Assembly: GCA_011316305.1 (NCBI GenBank)
Contig: SAUG01000068.1
Span: 62,001 to 126,000, forward strand
Length of the DNA stretch: 64,000 nucleotides
From: Rusavskia elegans
Lineage: Eukaryota; Ascomycota; Lecanoromycetes; Teloschistales; Teloschistaceae
Direction of reading: 5' to 3'
Positions 1 through 10,536 of this stretch are shown in pieces; the stretch's first letter is position 1, and each line of letters opens with the position of its first letter. The notes under the pieces are model-generated. The model was given only the letters and a program-made list of their open reading frames with translations. It had not been told where the DNA came from and did no database searches. The position numbers and the translations under genes were made by a program.

Positions 1-573
1 CTTTTCTGGGTTTCTTTCCGGAGGTCGCTCGTCACTTTCTGTCCCAGAAGTGCCATTGACCGGAAGGGTGAGATGATTGCCATAGGTGTTGTGACCTTGG
101 CCAGCCGCATTGCGGGGCCTCTGGTTGTTGGGAGATGGCTGGCGCACGAGCGGGCTCGCTTGACGCTGGTTGCTCCCTAGGTTCTGATTCGAAAATTGGC
201 GAGCGAGGCCAGAAGTGGGGTCATTGTTGTATGCTGGTCGCTGCTGGTAAGAAGACTGCGGAGGCTGAAGGTTAGGAGACTGGTATTGGTTCTGATACTG
301 ATTGTGCTGCTGTTGGCCATACTGAGAGGGGTACGACACGGGGCTGTTGAAATAACCGGTGGACGATGGGGCACCATATGCACCCGGTGCCTGTATTTGA
401 CCATTGGCATAATCATTGTGAATCTGACCCGACTGGGTTGTGGGAAAGACTGGTTGGGGAAAGGTGGAGGGGGTGGTAGGATAGACGCGTCCGTCGCTGG
501 GTTGATAGTTGCGGCCGTTGTTGTATCCTCCTCCAGCACCACCAAAATTCAGGCGAAGGCGGTTTGAATCCAT
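1..573 (-). CDS. cot1: NDR-family Ser/Thr kinase COT-1/Cbk1, N-terminal part only
   Basis: An open frame runs from an ATG at 573 to the window edge without a stop (191 codons). The N-terminus has a short LRLNF motif, a YPTTPSTFPQPVFP stretch at residues 31-44, a long Gln/Asn/Tyr/Pro-rich region, and a later block ending in GLARQFSNQNLG. From memory these are marks of the disordered N-terminal extension of fungal COT-1/Cbk1/Orb6 kinases, which control polarised hyphal growth with a MOB2 partner. The kinase domain itself lies outside the window, so the call rests on the extension alone. No intron is needed in the visible part. The frame is rich in CAG/CAA codons, and overlapping frames on both strands are shadows. 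The 874-base stretch upstream probably contains its promoter and leader. Confidence 0.75.
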   Translation of the reverse strand, partial: MDSNRLRLNFGGAGGGYNNGRNYQPSDGRVYPTTPSTFPQPVFPTTQSGQIHNDYANGQIQAPGAYGAPSSTGYFNSPVSYPSQYGQQQHNQYQNQYQSPNLQPPQSSYQQRPAYNNDPTSGLARQFSNQNLGSNQRQASPLVRQPSPNNQRPRNAAGQGHNTYGNHLTLPVNGTSGTESDERPPERNPEK

Positions 574-1447
574 CTGGAAGGACAGTGGGCTTGAAAAACC
601 AAGGATACCAGGACGATCTCCTCCGCTGTTGACCTCAAGGAGCGGTGAAGGAAGGAATGAACATTCAGACCATGCTCATAGTTTGCTCACAAGGTATGGT
701 CGCAGGAGGAGACTCGTTAGCCTTGTCGGAGGCAGTTGTTGCTGGCGAGTACAAGTGGTGTGGAAGACAAAGCTGCGGAAAGGGGAAGATGTGAAGGGGA
801 GTGAGGTGTTGGTGGGATAAGTACGGGTTGTAAGTGCAATCGATAGGGCGGCCCCTTCCCGCCAGTGGGAGCTGCTCAGTGCTCAGGGGCTCACCGCTGG
901 ACCTGCATGAAAGCCGCACTGACAGATGGGAGCTTACGAGAATGGAATTCCGTGGAAGTGTAGAACAGCTCCAATCACGGCGGAACAGTGACAGTTCCAA
1001 CGGACCAAGAACAGAGAAGATCTGGAGCCAAGAAGAAGATGGCCAAAACAAGGGTCTTGAATGGTCTAGGGCTCCCCTTCAGCCTCAGGGGTCGTGGGGT
1101 TCGAGCACGTGGCGACTGCGGGGCAGGAACAGTCCAAAAGTGTCGGGTGTTTCTGACTACAGAGTACGGAGTACAACATCAGAAGAGCAGCGTCTGAAGG
1201 TTCAGATTGTGCTCGTAGCGGTGCTACAAATATCTCAACCTAAGTAGACCAAATATCTGAATCAAATACGTGGTCCATGATTACTGAGCGGTGTACAATT
1301 AGACTTTACCCTGGCGCTATGCACAATCGCTGTCCAAATGCCCAATACCGCTCCTTGGTACACGATTCCTGCGATGGGCTCGATGGTCCGCATTGAGCCC
1401 AGTATATTCCTCCACATCTTTTCCAGCGAGTGCAGCTCTTCGAACCT
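574..1447. other. Intergenic: cot1 leader/promoter and TIM54 3' flank
   Basis: This stretch lies upstream of cot1 (-) and downstream of TIM54 (-). Several open frames of 70-140 codons occur on both strands, none with recognisable motifs. NDR kinase genes of this type often have long leaders, so part of it is probably 5' UTR. I see no RNA gene or repeat. Confidence 0.5.
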
Positions 1448-2982
1448 TCACTCTGACTCTTCTCCGACACTACCATGCTCCCACCCTTTGACAGCCCTGT
1501 CCTCTTCCCACCCTATCGTCTCCTTGACACTCGCCCAGAGCCCCTTCGCCGCTGGATCCTTGCCATCATCTTTCCTCGCTAGATCTTCTTCGGCGCTCGT
1601 AAGATCAAAGCGCCGCATCCGCTCTCCTATCCTCGGCTCAATGACCATACTGTTCCTCCACACTCTTTCGGGCTCCCCCTGGTACCTCTTCCAAGCCACC
1701 TTATGCCAATCTCTTTCTTCCCCTTCTAGTACGCCTTCTGGCTCCCATCGCTCTTGATTGGCCGGAACATTGGATCTCTGGTCTTCTGTCGAGTTTTCAT
1801 GCCCGGGGAAGGGTGAATTGCCCGTAAGTTCTGATATTGAATTCCAAGGCCGAACATAGCTTGCAAGAACCAGAGCGGCGACTTCCCGACCGGTCTCATC
1901 TGCAAGATGTCGTCGATTCAGGAACCGGTAAATTCGGATGGGCGTGTTCAGAAATCCGAGGAGGTGGGGAAGCGGGAGAATGGTAGCTGGTGGGAGGACG
2001 TTGGGAGTTGTCGGCGCAATGGGCGCAGACGGATAAGCGGATGTCGATATATATGGCGGTGTTGGGACAGGCGTCTTCGGCTTCTCTTCCTTCTTAGCTT
2101 CAGCTTGCGCCGGTTCTATCGGAGGCTTTGCGGAGTCTGCAGTCGCGGTCGAAGAATCGCTGGTCTGCAGCATGTCAGATGTTGGGGATGCGTCATCGCC
2201 AGCGGACGGTTGTTCTGTAGGGAGGGGTGGAGCATCGTGTTTGGCGGCGGAGGTCTCGGATGTGTCTGGCGGAGGGTCGAGCGGTCCAAGCCACCCTTCA
2301 TGTAATCCGCGTACATACTCTTTCCATGTATGCCGGCCCAGTACGAGATCGCCTTGAATTCCTTCCCAATCTTTGACGCCAGCCGTGACTCTCCATTCTT
2401 GCACAAGATCTTCTTCCTCCTCGGACGGCTTCGTCTCTTCACTCGTCACTGGCTTTTCTCCGTCCTTTCTTCTTCTTTTCCTAATCTTTTCTGCCAATCC
2501 AGCCCTCACATCGCCCTCCCTCCTTCCTTCTATCACATCCCAATCCATCGCTGCCGCGACAAGCACTGGCTTCACATACTCGTGGAAGTGTTCCCGAGCC
2601 GCTCGTATGCTATCACCCGGCGGCGCAGAGAGAAATATGGTTATTTTGCGGGGCATTTGTCTAGTCGGAAGGGGCTCGTGAGCGATATGCGAGACGAGGT
2701 TGCACCATCTCTGCTGGGCCCTTTTTTTGTGGTAACGATCGTACAGGACGGCGGTGGTGAAGGATCCGGTGATGGAGAGGAAGATGAGCCAGTTGCGGGA
2801 TGGTAGCTTGAAGCGAAAGTTGGGCATTCCTATATCTTGTTAGAGAGACCTTGCGCCCTGAGTAATTTGCATGCGAGCTCACCCATCATTCGAAAGACAG
2901 GATTGCCAGCCGGTTTGGGCTGCCGAATTGGTAGAACATCTTTGGCAGCGCCCTCGACCGGGGCTGGAGGCTTGTCTGCCAT
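1448..2982 (-). CDS. TIM54: TIM54, TIM22-complex subunit of the mitochondrial inner membrane
   Basis: Two exons, complement(1448..2829, 2883..2982), give 493 residues, near the usual size of fungal Tim54. The 53-base intron has GTGAGC...ATAG ends, and joining across it produces the family signature NPVFRMMG-MPNFRFKLPSRNW. A single hydrophobic segment (residues about 47-65, LIFLSITGSFTTAVLY) follows, then a long soluble part. Tim54 is anchored in the inner membrane with a large intermembrane-space domain and supports the TIM22 translocase that inserts carrier proteins. The middle (residues about 210-330) is a low-complexity linker rich in Pro, Ser and Glu. The start at 2982 (MADKPPAPVEG) is the first ATG before the conserved motif. 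It lies 350 bases from the 3' end of NAA15 on the same strand. Confidence 0.9.
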
Positions 2983-3332
2983 GATACGATCTCGCGGAGC
3001 TGTTGATGCCCAGCTGTCCAGCTACCTACAGCTGGTCTGGTGCTTTTCGCTGGTGGATGATCGAGAAACTTTAATTTTTCCAATCGTGGCTGGTGGCTCA
3101 AAAGGGGGTGGCACCTATTATAAAAATATACTCTGGATATACCACCATCGAAAATTCGGATTGTTTGGGATCAAAGTAGATGGCATATGAGCTACGATCG
3201 TTTCTACGAGATAACCAAGAATTACCATATCCATGGCCTATGCCAGACGCTCTATGTATGCAGGTACAACCCAGGTGGGAAACATCTATCCAGTCAACGG
3301 GATGATAGCTGATATGACTTTTGAACAAAGTA
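2983..3332. other. Intergenic: TIM54 promoter
   Basis: 350 bases between the TIM54 start and the NAA15 stop, both minus strand. It should hold the TIM54 promoter and the NAA15 3' end. AT-rich near 3110-3135 (attataaaaatata); no coding signal or repeat seen. Confidence 0.5.
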
Positions 3333-6008
3333 CTAGTCCTGCTTGCTTATAAATTCTGTTGCCTCAGGCCACCTCTCATGTGCTGCCGCGATGTAATTGT
3401 CTCGGTACCTCGACTGAGCCTTCCAACCCTTCAGCAAGTCAAGCCCCCGGATAGCATCTTCAAGTGATACCGAGGGTAATGCAAGCGTTCTGATGACGTC
3501 TTTCTGGTTTTCGTCTGCTGTTTGGGGATCGATTACTTGTCGAGCACAGAGGCTTGCTTGCACATGGGCAGCACTATCGCTATGCTTGGATAGAAATCCG
3601 GAGTTGAGTTCCAGTAAGTCGGCGTCAGGCGAGACAAGAGATGAAAATTCGGCTTCCAATGCTTCTAAGATTTTCGGTGGTAGAGGTTCCGCTAGAGTAT
3701 TGAGGGTTCGACGGAAGCGGATGGCTTGTTCATGGTTTGTAGGATGGGCGGAGTCGATGGAGCGGGCGGCAAACAGGCAACGTAACGCTGATACATACTT
3801 TTCTGTCCTGATGTTAGTTTCTGCTCATTTCAGATAGATGGATATCAAACGACTGACTTCTTCTGAGGAGGACCTCGAATCCTACTTGCTGAGCCGCAAT
3901 GTTCCTTGGACTGAACTCCAGCAGGGGCGATAAGAACTTCATAGCTTCCACCAGGGGCTCGGCAGTTCCCACCAATTTGGCGCCCTTGGGATCTTTGTCC
4001 TCTTTCTTCGATTCACCATCTACTCCAGCACCTGCTGTCTTCTTGGCATCCGCTTTCTCGAAGTCTGCCTGTTCTTGCTTCTCCCGGGCTTTTCTGGCCT
4101 TCTTCTGAGCCTTCTTGACCTCGCTTGGACTCATCTTGTCGAGACTGCCGTTCATGCCGTTAAGAGACTCGTCTCGCAATTGAGGATTGTCGAATAATCG
4201 AAGATAGATTTGCACCGCGCATATCGCAGCTCGTGAAAAAAACGGGTGCTCTCTTAGATGATCTTGCCATTTCACCATGTCGATGTACGCCCGTATCTGT
4301 CCCTTTCTTAAAGAGAAAGTATGGAAGTCGAACTGATCTTCTTGCCAAATATCAAAGATATCATAGACAGACGTGAACCTCTTCAATGCAAGACCAAGTT
4401 TCCCCTGTCGCAAGTAGGATTCTCCATCCTCAGTGATGTACCACATACATTGCATTTCAATCAGATCTCCCAGCGGACCTCCAACAGCTTCTTTCCTTGT
4501 AAACTTGCCCATATTTGCAGCAGCCGCTTCGTTTTCGTTGTTCCGAAGCTGATATTTCGCAGCTTTGGTGTTGATATATCGATCTTTCTCATCAAGGCTT
4601 CGCGCCTTTTCCATCGTCTCGGACGCTTCCCGTAAATTACCACGGTGCTTCCATATCCTCGCTCTGGTCATATGAAAATTAACCTCTTCCGGTTGCGCTG
4701 CAATGGCTCTGTCAATGAGTTCCGTCGCCCGTGCCAGATCTTGGCTGCGGTGGTAGTTGTAATGCTGTGCCAGAAAGTACAGAACCGCCATGTCAAATGG
4801 TGATTTCTCGGTGCCAGAATCCTCTTCGCCAGTGGTCTGCTTCTCCGAAGAGCCGTTCATCAGAGGTGCATGCGTTCCGCTCAGATAGCTCTCCGCGAGC
4901 TCTTGAATCGTGTCGCGCTTTGCGGCGTTTGAATAGAGCGATTTAATATTGGCGAACGTAGATGGTACCCCTTTGTGAAGCATCTGCTGCAGATACTGAT
5001 CTGCAGCCTGCCGAAACTCTTCACCTTCTAAGAAATCGAGAGGTACTCTTCTGGGAGTATCACTTCGTGGACTCTTCTTAGCCCACTCATCGTACAGCGC
5101 TTTCAGGGATTCGGTGTCGGAGTCCCCCTGTCCCAACGCTTCACGTAGCCCATCGTAGTATGCCCGGTAGTCTGCGTTCCGCTCTAGGAGTGCTCTGTAT
5201 GCTTTCTCGGCTTCCTGATTTCGCCCTAGCTGGAGAAGGTACTTCGCACGCATTTCCATCACTGCCGTCCGGTCCAGGTTGTTTTTGAATACCGCTTCCA
5301 GGTGATCCAGCGCTCTTTCTGTTTCGCCCATCTCGGCGATGATGGTGTTCTTGTAAAGTACAGCCTCGGAGTGCTCATTGTCGGATTTTGACGGGGGGTT
5401 TCTCAGTGTCTCTTCGAATGTTGTCAAAGTCCTCTCGGCATCGTAGAGATCACCAGCCAAATGTTGGGCCACTGCCAACCCGGTCCAATTCTGTCTTGAA
5501 TTCGAATTCTTCCCCCTAGGACCCGAGGATTGCAGTATCATCCTCCGACTCTTGATGTAGCCTTCGTAGTCTCGCATCTGCATCTGCAGTATCGCCAAGT
5601 CCCGCAAGATCTGCTGCGACTCCGGCTCGAGCTTGAGGGCGAACTTGTAGGCCTTGCTAGCTTCTTCATAATTCTTGACACATCTCCACAGCACTCCGTA
5701 TACATGCCAACAGACATGCGATTTCATGGCATTCTTCAGAGCAGCCTTACACAAGACGAATGCTTCATCCGAATTCCCCTGGGCGTTCATGATCAAGGCC
5801 TTCATGGCTTGCGTGTCGCCATGGTTTGGATTTTTGCTGAGTATTTGGTTTGCTGCTTTGATACCTACAGCAGATCAGTGATTGTCTCCGATTGCCAGCT
5901 CCGAGGTAAATCACCTTTCTTGAAGTGTTTTGCTTCATAATGCTCGACGACTTGTTTGAACAGCGACCGTTCTTTCGAACCCAGCTGCATTTGCTGTTGT
6001 TGAGACAT
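3333..6008 (-). CDS. NAT1: NatA N-terminal acetyltransferase auxiliary subunit (NAA15/Nat1)
   Basis: Three exons, complement(3333..3802, 3858..5864, 5915..6008), encode 856 residues, a normal NAA15 length. The start MSQQQQMQLGSKERSLFKQ and the run of TPR-type helix pairs (for example HYEAKHFKKGIKAANQIL and NYEEASKAYKFALKLEPE) are typical. A Lys-rich charged segment (KKAQKKARKAREKQ, about residues 610-640) is the usual basic linker of this family. NAA15 is the scaffold that binds the ribosome and the catalytic NAA10 to acetylate nascent chains starting with small residues. Introns are 49 bases (GTGATT...GTAG) and 55 bases (GTCAGT...ACAG). The second acceptor could instead be the CAG five bases upstream paired with another donor, changing only about three residues. 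The 3' exon ends in EATEFISKQD. Confidence 0.92.
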
Positions 6009-6451
6009 ACTTCTCCAAATGGTCTACCTTGTGAAAAGCTGTATGTTCTGAGCTCCAATCTCTGTCTCCAAGAAGGCCGGACAGCCCGGAATTGGATCGG
6101 ACGATGAACGATTAGATTTGGCGCAAAAGGCTATGCGCCAGGCTGTCGGCCGGTTACCGCAACATTATTCCTCGTCTGGTTGGTGCTGGTAGCGACCGGT
6201 GATCAAATGTCCTAACGAACGTAGTATATTCGATTGAATAAAAGTAAGGTAGCTGAGATCCCGCAAGTTTATGCGACTCGATTGCGGAACGCTACCGCTC
6301 TGTCGAACACGAGATTTCCCATGTCTCATCAAGCGGTTATAAAGCAGACCGTGTCTGTCTTCGTAAGAATGTACCAGAGCTCCAGCGCAATGCTCCAAGG
6401 AATAAAGACTCTGACCGCCGGTGCCATGCCAATAGAAAGCGGCTCCATCCT
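6009..6451. other. Intergenic: NAA15 promoter and MIX23 3' flank
   Basis: 443 bases between two minus-strand genes. Open frames here on both strands have no family resemblance. Nothing else seen. Confidence 0.45.
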
Positions 6452-7012
6452 TCACCTGCCCTCCGTAGATTCTCTCCATCGGTTCAACGCTTCTTCCCAC
6501 CGAACCCCAACATCCCCACACCTTTCCGTGACCAAACCCCATGTCCTCGCTCGTATAATCCCTTCCACCCCTCGTTCGTTCCTGATCAGGTTCGCCAATG
6601 ACTCGGTCCGCGCCTCCCGCGGAAAGAAACGACCACTGTAAGGATCCAGTCGTTCATCAACCACCCTTTCCCGATCTTTCGCCGTTTCGGCTTCTCGCAA
6701 GACGAGATCCGGATCTGCGGGATCTAAAGCTACTCCAGCGCAGTAGTTGAGGACATCTGATCTCGTCTGCCATGACTGGAACAACACGTTCTCTTTGAAG
6801 CCCTGACAGGCGGCTGAGTCTATCGGTCTTCTTCGGGCTGGCTGTACCTGCCGTTCGGCAGTCGAGGAAGGATCGAAGCCATCGCGAGCAGGTGTGACAA
6901 GGGCGTTGAGATTTTGGATGATGGAGTCATCAATGGTGCCTCGGGATAATCGAAGGAAGTCTACTCTTGAGCAGACGGGATTAGCTGGAAGTCTTCTGCA
7001 TTGTGGACTCAT
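6452..7012 (-). CDS. MIX23: Caffeine-induced death protein 2 / MIX23 family protein
   Basis: A single exon of 186 residues starts at the ATG at 7012. The sequence carries the conserved pattern of this family: DFLRLSRGTIDDSIIQNLNAL near residues 19-39, then ACQGFKENVLFQSWQ and SDVLNYC with two spaced cysteines, ERVVDERLDPYSGRFFPREAR, and LIRNERGVEGIIRARTW with a final Cys in SERC-like TERCGD. S. pombe Cid2 is the founding member. Yeast Mix23 is a disulfide-containing intermembrane-space protein induced by mitoprotein stress that aids protein import. Length fits the family and no intron is needed. The likely promoter is shared with the divergent Fpg gene (580-base gap). Family assignment is from remembered motifs. 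Confidence 0.85.
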   Translation of the reverse strand: MSPQCRRLPANPVCSRVDFLRLSRGTIDDSIIQNLNALVTPARDGFDPSSTAERQVQPARRRPIDSAACQGFKENVLFQSWQTRSDVLNYCAGVALDPADPDLVLREAETAKDRERVVDERLDPYSGRFFPREARTESLANLIRNERGVEGIIRARTWGLVTERCGDVGVRWEEALNRWRESTEGR

Positions 7013-7592
7013 GCGGGATGTATGTTACCGCGAAGAGCTGTCTCGTTGAAACAGAATTGTGGGGTTAAAGTCGGCTTGTTTGAGGGTTGTGACATGTTCG
7101 GAGGCGACAGCTGCCTCTTGGGAAGTTCACGAGTTTGGGACTCGCTCTGGGCCCAGAAGAGCCACGACACCATGCGCGATTCGAAAGGTATCTACACTGT
7201 ATGGAGTAGCAACGAGCCCACAAGGCGTTGGTACTTGTGAATAGATGTGGCACCTCAGTGATAATGAGATCGACAACGAACCAGGACCGATGACGCAGTT
7301 TGAAAACCAGCGCCGCGCTCCCTCGCGTCCCAGCTTTTATAATTCCCCTGACTTTCAACCCTACACATCCAAAATCATATTGTCCAAACTTCTATTCGCT
7401 CTACCACCGTTAAAATTTCCTGGTAGTTATACAAGTATCTCTCCCTTGGCTTCACTCAAACCCTCTTTTCCATCTTCCTACACAGATTTACGCGCTTCCT
7501 GTACTTCTTCGCTTCATCCAGGCTTGTAATATATCTTTTTGCCATTTATATCTCAAGCATACCCACAATCGACCGTTCAAAAGTAATCCAGA
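7013..7592. other. Divergent promoter region, MIX23 / Fpg glycosylase
   Basis: 580 bases between divergent start codons. The right half (about 7330-7560) is pyrimidine-rich on the plus strand, as is common just upstream of fungal transcription starts. No coding signal. Confidence 0.5.
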
Positions 7593-9172
7593 ATGCCCGA
7601 GATAGGAGAAGGTGAGCCATGACAATTTCCATCCAGAAAATGGGAAATTCTAAGCGTCAAAACCAGTCGCCCGCATAGTGAATTACTTGCATAAGCATCT
7701 AGTGGGAAAGACGCTGCCCGTGGTTAAAGCTCAACACGACGAGAATGTATTTGGGAAAGTTGGTTGTTCGGCGGCCGAGTTCGAGAAAGCCTTGACGGGG
7801 AAGAAGGTTGTGGATGCGAGGCAGCAAGGGAAGTACTTCTGGTGAGTCTGGCGTTTTCTACGTACGGCTACGAAAGATCGTCGTTCGTAATCCAACTCCC
7901 TCCATGTAACGAACGTTGGTGTATGAGATGGAAAGTAATCCTATTATACCCATCAAAACGACAGAACGAGGCTATGGACTCCATATTTTCCATCTCATCT
8001 CAAAACCAAGCCCCTACGACATGTTTTCACCGGAATCCTGTAGTCTCTGATTACCGACTAGGCTCGTCATGTCCACCCCTCCCCACCCTCTCTTCCACTT
8101 CGGCATGGCAGGCTGGTGGAAAATCCGCGACCTCGAAACAGCATACTACAAACCCACCAAAAAAGAAGAACCCACCTGGCCCCCCAAGTACTGGAAATTC
8201 ACCCTCGAAACCTCAGACGACCCAAAAAGCGAACACGCCTTTGTCGATTTCCGCCGCTTCGGACGCATCCGACTCGTCGACTGCGCGGCGGAAGAAATGC
8301 GAATTGTCTCCCCTTTGAAGGAGAACGGACCGGATCCGGTAGCCGACAAAGATATCCTGACGGAGGAGTGGCTGGTGCAGAAATTGCAGAGTAAACATGT
8401 TCCCGTGAAGGCGCTGCTGTTAGATCAAGCGAATATTAGCGGCATTGGGAACTGGGTTGGCGATGAGCTTTTGTACCATGCGAGGATCCATCCGGAGCAA
8501 TACAGTAATACGCTTAGCCCCGCACAGATGAAGCAGCTGCATAAAAGCATCCATTACGTGTGTTCGACGGCTGTGGATCTACTGGCGGAATCGGACCGGT
8601 TTCCAGAGGAGTGGCTGTTCAAGCATCGGTGGGGAAAGGGGAAGAAGGACGCTTCGCAGCGGTTGCCGAATGGGGAGAAGATTAAGTTCGTGACTGTGGG
8701 AGGAAGGACGAGCGCGATTGTGCCGAGCGTGCAAAAGAAGACGGGGGAAGTCGCAGCGGATGTGAAGGAAAGAGACAGTGAAGATGAGAACGGTGTTGAA
8801 GAGGATGATGCTGAAGAGCAGAAACCTAAATCTGCCAAAAGGAAGGCACGGGGCGACGGAGAAGAAGAGGATGATCGAAGGACCGCCCCGAAGAAGAAAT
8901 CAAACAAGAAGCCACCCGCAACGTCAAGGGGCAAAAGGCGAGCGATGAGGGACGAAGAAGCCGATGCGGTGCAGCCAGACAGCGTCAATGGCAGCCATGA
9001 ACCCATTGAGGACGACACTACAAAGACACACCAAGCGGTCAATGGAAGTGGAACCCCAAAGTCCACAGCAGTGAGAAAGCAGAAAGCATTGAAACGTGCA
9101 GCAAAATCCATTTCCGAAGATGAGTCACATGCACGACGGCGGTCGGCAAGAGTCAGTAGGGGTGCGAAGTGA
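7593..9172 (+). CDS. Formamidopyrimidine-DNA glycosylase (Fpg/MutM family)
   Basis: Three exons, 7593..7611, 7667..7841 and 8062..9172, give 434 residues. The protein begins MPEIGEVARIV: after Met removal Pro1 is the Schiff-base nucleophile and Glu2 the general acid of Fpg glycosylases. It continues with KKVVDARQQGKYFW and the HFGMAGWW core. The helix-two-turn-helix region contains ISGIGNWVGDELLYHARIHP (about residues 190-210). There is no C-terminal Cys4 zinc finger, as in plant and fungal zincless enzymes. From about residue 290 a long tail of alternating acidic (DSEDENGVEEDDAEE) and basic (KRKARG, KKKSNKKP, RRRSARVS) patches follows, likely disordered and nuclear-targeting. The enzyme removes oxidised bases such as FapyG and cleaves the backbone. 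Introns are 55 and 220 bases; the second is long but joins TTC-TG|G-CTC in frame. Confidence 0.92.
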
Positions 9173-10536
9173 AAGCTACACGGAATCTTTCAACCGAAAC
9201 GTTACAATGCACCTCTCTCCTGTCAAGGTGAGAACGCTCTCGGCGCCGGGCAAAATAGTCGTTGCAAAGATTTGACAAGTAGCAGCTTCATAGGATTGCT
9301 TTGTGAATTGAAAGATCCAGAGGAAGGAATGACCAAAGTTCCTGAGATCCAGTACAAAACATATTCGCTGCCTCGTCATGGATTTACTTTGGGGTCGATA
9401 CGGAGTTCGAAAGCATCATTGACATGTCGTCGTTGGAAGGTGCATAGTCTGGGTCCACAGGTACGATACGAGTACGTGGCCGGTGTACAACACAGTGTGG
9501 GTGAAAGTGTGAGATCTTTGCAAAGAGCTGTGGTCTATAAATTCGTTCGTGGTTGGGATGAAACGTATTCCTGAATTCAATGAGTCGTGGCCACGAGATA
9601 CTAGGATACCAAATGAGGCGTAGGCTGTAGTATGAATCAGTTCCAGGCTCATTGACGCTTGGGATATTGACATCGAGTCTTCATCTCCATCCAAACTTCA
9701 AGTGAATATTCGTGACCAAATATGAAAGTGAACCGCTCACCCCTGCAGTGAGCAACGAGGAACGGGCAAAAAGGCTCCTTGAGGGTCATAGATCTAGAGC
9801 AGTCGGGCGTGCAGTAAGAATGCTTTTTCATTATGACATTGTTCCACGTACACACAAGCCAGCAGCTCCCTAATCTATGCATGTGGTTGTAAGGAAGGGC
9901 GTTCCACCAGCCATATCAGCCGTAGCCAAGGCACAACCATGCCAGAAATTCAGCCCAGGAGGATGATAGAAGAAAGTGGGAGCGGGCAATGCCGTCCTTT
10001 AGCCTTACGGTTTGTGCAAGGCCAAGGGGCGATCGTTGGGTCCGGAGTAAGTGAGTTGCTTCGATTGCTGGCACGCAGATACTATCATCCTTGAACAGCC
10101 GTACATCACCCACAGGCTGATGTCCTAGGTCTGGGTCGATCCGGAAGTTGTGGACAAACTCTCAGCAATTATCGTCCACGGTAGGCCTCCCGCTAATTCT
10201 GTTTTCCGCAGCTGGATACTGAAGCGAAAAGTGGCAAAAATTCGAGTAAACGTGTCTATGTTAGTCGTTGCAGCATTATCGCTGACCCGCATGAATCGAA
10301 AACGCTCCTGCTCTGAAACTCCATCCATATGCTGTGTCGTGGGTAACGCCTTTGCAAATTTTGAAATCGCTAGGATAGCGCACGAAATGACCAAGGATAG
10401 TCTTTAGACTTCGGTAATGAGGGAAATGTCCGACTAGAGAGCAACAGTCGATCCCAAGCGTGGGATATTAACGGGCTGAGGTTACAGCCTCCGAGGTCAG
10501 ACCAGCGAGAAGTGGTCGTCGTACTTCGAGACGCTT
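9173..10536. other. Intergenic, convergent 3' flanks
   Basis: 1.36 kb between the stop of the glycosylase (+) and the stop of the LARP1-like gene (-). Short open frames up to 100 codons occur on both strands without motifs. I see no repeat or RNA gene. Confidence 0.45.
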
